Part shown: positions 32,729 through 35,407 of the stretch, in pieces | Position numbering within the stretch: position 1 is the first letter of the stretch | How the letters are laid out: each line of letters opens with the position of its first letter | From: Deltaproteobacteria bacterium | GTDB taxonomy: Bacteria; Myxococcota_A; UBA9160; UBA4427 | NCBI GenBank assembly: GCA_029261855.1 | Contig: JAJDAN010000018.1 | Coordinates: 1-35,407 of the forward strand | DNA length: 35,407 bases | Direction of reading: 5' to 3' | Translations under genes and position numbers: made by a program | The notes under the pieces: generated by a model | Told to the model about the DNA's origin: nothing | The model's input: the letters and a program-made list of their open reading frames with translations, nothing else | The model's database searches: none

Positions 32729-33574
32729 TCAGTCGTAGCCGAGGGCGCCCATCTCATCACCGCAGATCGCGTTGATGCGCGAGAGGTTCTCCCCGAAGAA
32801 CCTGGACCAGTCGACCCCGCTGTCCCCCGGGCGCTGGAAGGGACGGTCGAGCAGGTCATCGATGTCCCGAACAATTGGGACACCGAGCGCGACCGCCAGG
32901 CGCCGGATCTCGCCCTGCTTGTCCGTCTGGAACGCCTCGTAGCGACACAGGCGCATCGTCTCGGGCTGGTCGAGATAGACTCGCGCGCAACGCGCCCAGC
33001 GACCCGCCAGCTGCTCGATGTAGTGGTCGCCCGCGATCCCGAGCCAACGCCCGTCGAGAACCAGACGCCAGGTCGGGTTCAGACGGGCGCGCACCGCCGC
33101 CGTCACGTCGGCCAGGTCTCCCGGGATGGCGAGATTGTCGAGCAGGCTGCGAATCTGGTCGCGCGGGTCTCGCACGACGAACACGATCGGCGACTCCGGA
33201 AACGCCTCCACCAGCCACGGATGGAGCAAGGTCAGGTTCGGCTCCTTCACGATCTCGTGGGAGAACTCCCAGCGATTCATCTCGATGTAGCGCTCGAAGG
33301 ACAAGCTACCGGCGTGCACCTGTTGAAAGTGAGGTCGCTCGATCTCGATCAGCATGTCGATGGAAACCGAGCGCCCGCTAGCTCCAGCCAGCATCCCGGC
33401 GATGGCCGAGGTGCCCGACTTCTGGTTCCCGAGCACGAAGACCGGGCGAGGGTGGACGGTCGCACCCGCATTTCGGATCGCATGCTGCGTCCGGCGGGCC
33501 CAGCGCCCGGCGAAGCGGCTCAGCGGCCGGAGCCTCGCGGGAACCCGTGCGTGGTAGTCGACCCGGGGATTCAC
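32729..33574 (-). CDS. PAPS-dependent sulfotransferase-family protein
   Basis: 281-aa cytoplasmic P-loop sulfotransferase. Seen: 5'-phosphosulfate-binding loop FVLGNQKSGTSAIAGML (about residues 46-62), the 3'-phosphate motif IVFVVRDPRDQIRSLLDNL, and a C-terminal helical segment with YEAFQTDKQGEIRRLAVALG. These are the two PAPS-binding motifs of the family, so transfer of sulfate to a sugar of the EPS is the likely job; other acceptors are possible. The GTG at 33574 overlaps the stop of the upstream glycosyltransferase (GTGA) and has AGAGGGG just upstream. The open frame extends 60 codons further, but only as a shadow of the neighbouring gene. Confidence 0.88.
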   Translation of the reverse strand: MNPRVDYHARVPARLRPLSRFAGRWARRTQHAIRNAGATVHPRPVFVLGNQKSGTSAIAGMLAGASGRSVSIDMLIEIERPHFQQVHAGSLSFERYIEMNRWEFSHEIVKEPNLTLLHPWLVEAFPESPIVFVVRDPRDQIRSLLDNLAIPGDLADVTAAVRARLNPTWRLVLDGRWLGIAGDHYIEQLAGRWARCARVYLDQPETMRLCRYEAFQTDKQGEIRRLAVALGVPIVRDIDDLLDRPFQRPGDSGVDWSRFFGENLSRINAICGDEMGALGYD

Positions 33575-34707
33575 GGCCCCTCTGCAACCCGCTCCAGCAG
33601 GCGCACATAGCGCTCGGTCACTTCCGGCCAGTCTGCGAACTCCTCGCAGCGCTTGCGACCCGCATCGAGGCGTCGATCCATCTCCGCCGGGTCGGAGAAC
33701 GCACCGACGACGGCTTCGAGGATCGAGTCCGCGTCGTGGGGATCGAAATACCACGCCGCCTCATCGCAGACGTCCCGGGCGAAGTCGCGCTGGGACGTGA
33801 AAACGGGCTTGCGATGCGACATCGACTCGACGTAGGTGCCCGAGAACGACTCGAGCACGGTCGGCAGGAGCAGGCCGTCGGAAGCCGCATACAGCGCCGG
33901 TACGTCTTCCATGGGGATCTCCCCGAGATTGACGAGAACGCGCGCGAGCGCGTCGCGCGAGATCGCTTGCAGGAAGTCCGCCGCCGCCGGCCCCTCGTCG
34001 GGTGAGATCGTCGTGAGGATGACGTAGGGAAGGTCCCGATCCCGGATCCGCCGCGCCACCTCCAGCAGGACCGCGTGATTCTTGTGCGGGTAGTAGCGGG
34101 CCAGGCACAGCAGTGCCTTCTTGCCAGGCGGGATCGCGATCTCGGGGAGCGACCACATGGCGTCGTCCGTCGCGCCGGAGGGCAGCGAGACGGCGTTGGG
34201 GACCACCGTCGCCCCGATCCCCCAGTAGCGATCGAGGCGATCCCGAGCGGTCGCCGTCTGCGCCGCGAAGTGGGTCGCGTAACGCGCGCGGCGTCCGAAG
34301 AGCCAGCGCCGAACTCGGCGGCTCGTCCTCTCCCGGGGCTGCATCCGGTCCCAGACCTCGGGTTCGGGGTAGATCGCATAGGGCCAATGGAAGAGCACCA
34401 ACTGCGGCACGCGAGTCGGGTAGGCGATCGAGCCCATGGCGAAGAGCACGTCCGGATCTTCGCGTGCGATCGCACGCCGGAACCAGACGTGGTCCGCCAC
34501 GCCCCGGGCAAAGCCGCGGTGCACCCAGGCGGGGGCGACCTCGACCCGCACTCTGTCGCCGGCCAGCTCTTCGTAGCCGACCCCCGCCGGCGCGTACACG
34601 ACCATCTCGTGGGCGTAGCGGCCTGCGCGATAGCCGCGCAGGAAGTTCAGCGCAACACTGCGGCCTCCCGCCACGCGGCAGGCGACGGCGTTGACGAGCA
34701 GCTTCAT
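33571..34707 (-). CDS. GT4-type glycosyltransferase
   Basis: 378-aa GT-B glycosyltransferase. Seen: N-terminal MKLLVNAVACRVAGGRSVALNFLRGY, DVLFAMGSIAYPTRVPQLVLFHWPYAIYP, TATARDRLDRYWGIGATVVPNAVSLP, then KKALLCLARYYPHKNHAVLLEVARRI, LGEIPMEDVPALYAASDGLLLPTVLESFSGTYVESMSHRKPVFTS (family acceptor/donor motif with Glu pair) and the C-terminal DWPEVTERYVRLLERVA helix. Sugar specificity unknown. ATG at 34707 overlaps the end of the upstream glycosyltransferase by 4 bp, and its stop overlaps the sulfotransferase start, so the three proteins are translationally coupled. Confidence 0.88.
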   Translation of the reverse strand: MKLLVNAVACRVAGGRSVALNFLRGYRAGRYAHEMVVYAPAGVGYEELAGDRVRVEVAPAWVHRGFARGVADHVWFRRAIAREDPDVLFAMGSIAYPTRVPQLVLFHWPYAIYPEPEVWDRMQPRERTSRRVRRWLFGRRARYATHFAAQTATARDRLDRYWGIGATVVPNAVSLPSGATDDAMWSLPEIAIPPGKKALLCLARYYPHKNHAVLLEVARRIRDRDLPYVILTTISPDEGPAAADFLQAISRDALARVLVNLGEIPMEDVPALYAASDGLLLPTVLESFSGTYVESMSHRKPVFTSQRDFARDVCDEAAWYFDPHDADSILEAVVGAFSDPAEMDRRLDAGRKRCEEFADWPEVTERYVRLLERVAEGP

Positions 34708-35407
34708 CGCGACTTCTCCGTTCCGAGCATGTCCTCATAGACCGATCGGTAGCGGTCCGCGATGCTTGAGAACGAGTAGCGATCGACGGCCAGCTGACGC
34801 GCCGCGGCGGCCAGACGGCGGCGTTCGGCCGGGTCGGCGGCCAGCCGGTCCAGATCGGCCGCCAGGCGCGCGTCGTCGTCCAGGGGGACCAGGATGCCGC
34901 CGCCCCCGGACAACACGTCCGCGGACCCCGGGATGTCGCTGGCGACGCAGGGCAGCCCGCTGGCCATTCCCTCGAGCAGGGCGTTCGGCAGGCCCTCGAA
35001 GCGCGACATCAACGCGCACAGGTCGGCGCCGCGCGAGAGCTCGGCCACGGCCTCGGGCGCGAGGGACCCCAGCAACCGGACGGACACCCCCTGCGGCGCC
35101 TCCGCGATGGCCGCATCGAGGTCCCGCAGATAGTCGGCGTCGGGTCCGGGCGGACCCGCCAGTGCGATGCACACGGGACGAGTCTTCATGACCGACGCTG
35201 CGCGAACCAGCGCGATCACGTTCTTGCGCGGATACAGCATCGAGCAACACAGCACCACGAAGGCATCATCCGGCAGGGAAAAGCGTCGGCGCGACGCCTC
35301 GCGCTCCCCCGCCGCGGGCGGACGGAACAACTCGCCGTCCACCCCATTCGGGATCCGGAGCACCCGGGACCGCAACCGGGGATTCGCGCGCAGGTCGTCC
35401 TCGAGAG
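34704..35407 (-). CDS. GT4-type glycosyltransferase (5' end cut by window edge)
   Basis: C-terminal 234 codons or so of a GT-B glycosyltransferase; the frame is open to the window edge, so the N-terminal domain lies outside. Seen: RVLRIPNGVDGELFRP (domain junction typical of GT4), FVVLCCSMLYPRKNVIALVRAA, VCIALAGPPGPDADYLRDL, VRLLGSLAPEAVAELSRGADLCALMSRFEGLPNALLEGMASGLPCVASDIPGSADVL (EX7E motif). An internal TTG at 35375 is not a credible start because the conserved frame continues upstream. First visible gene of the convergent glycosyltransferase/sulfotransferase group. Confidence 0.87.
   Translation of the reverse strand, partial: LEDDLRANPRLRSRVLRIPNGVDGELFRPPAAGEREASRRRFSLPDDAFVVLCCSMLYPRKNVIALVRAASVMKTRPVCIALAGPPGPDADYLRDLDAAIAEAPQGVSVRLLGSLAPEAVAELSRGADLCALMSRFEGLPNALLEGMASGLPCVASDIPGSADVLSGGGGILVPLDDDARLAADLDRLAADPAERRRLAAAARQLAVDRYSFSSIADRYRSVYEDMLGTEKSR

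Overview
The window is G+C-rich bacterial chromosome (about two-thirds G+C by eye), densely packed, with many 1-4 bp gene overlaps and GTG/TTG starts. The housekeeping block LysM-dprA-trmFO-xerC-hslV-hslU and the exosortase-type exopolysaccharide (EPS) locus beside it suggest an uncultured deltaproteobacterial-grade organism (Myxococcota, Desulfobacterota, Binatota or similar). This placement is inference from gene content. No rRNA, tRNA, CRISPR array, IS element or prophage was seen.

Left block (1-7218, all minus strand): a LysM envelope protein with its own intrinsic terminator, then dprA, trmFO, xerC, hslV and hslU (3' end cut by the window edge). trmFO/xerC and xerC/hslV overlap by 3-4 bp. 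topA, which commonly lies between dprA and trmFO, is absent; a 160-bp spacer is there instead.

Central block (7442-22159, all minus strand): read in the direction of transcription this is prsR (sigma-54 response regulator), a Wza-type export lipoprotein, an outer-membrane barrel, a Wzz-type chain-length/co-polymerase protein, an ExeA-like ATPase, a bacterial tyrosine autokinase, a WecA-type initiating phosphoglycosyltransferase, a UDP-glucuronate 4-epimerase-like protein, UDP-glucose dehydrogenase, mannose-1-phosphate guanylyltransferase, a Crp/Fnr regulator and a PrsT-like TPR lipoprotein. This is the recognisable exosortase (PEP-CTERM)-associated EPS toolkit: regulation, priming, sugar-nucleotide supply, length control and export.

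Right block (22545-32708, plus strand) diverges from prsR across a 385-bp intergenic region that holds four helically phased TTCCCTC-like repeats. It carries wecB, exosortase, epsI, a WbuB-like glycosyltransferase, a CapK/PaaK-type adenylate-forming enzyme, a DUF362 protein, a two-domain (MDR + Gfo/Idh/MocA) oxidoreductase and another glycosyltransferase. Most junctions overlap by 4 bp, so the products are probably made in step. A convergent minus-strand group (35407-32729) has two glycosyltransferases and a PAPS-type sulfotransferase.

Together the genes predict a sulfated, probably uronic-acid-containing EPS whose export is tied to exosortase processing of surface proteins. No exosortase substrate, sensor kinase (PrsK), Wzx flippase or Wzy polymerase lies in the window. 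The most unusual small-scale signals are a four-unit 19-bp tandem array covering the last codons of the tyrosine kinase, where a 3-bp insertion adds a tyrosine; a second 19-bp-period stop-codon duplication after the last plus-strand glycosyltransferase; and the phased repeat array in the divergent control region.
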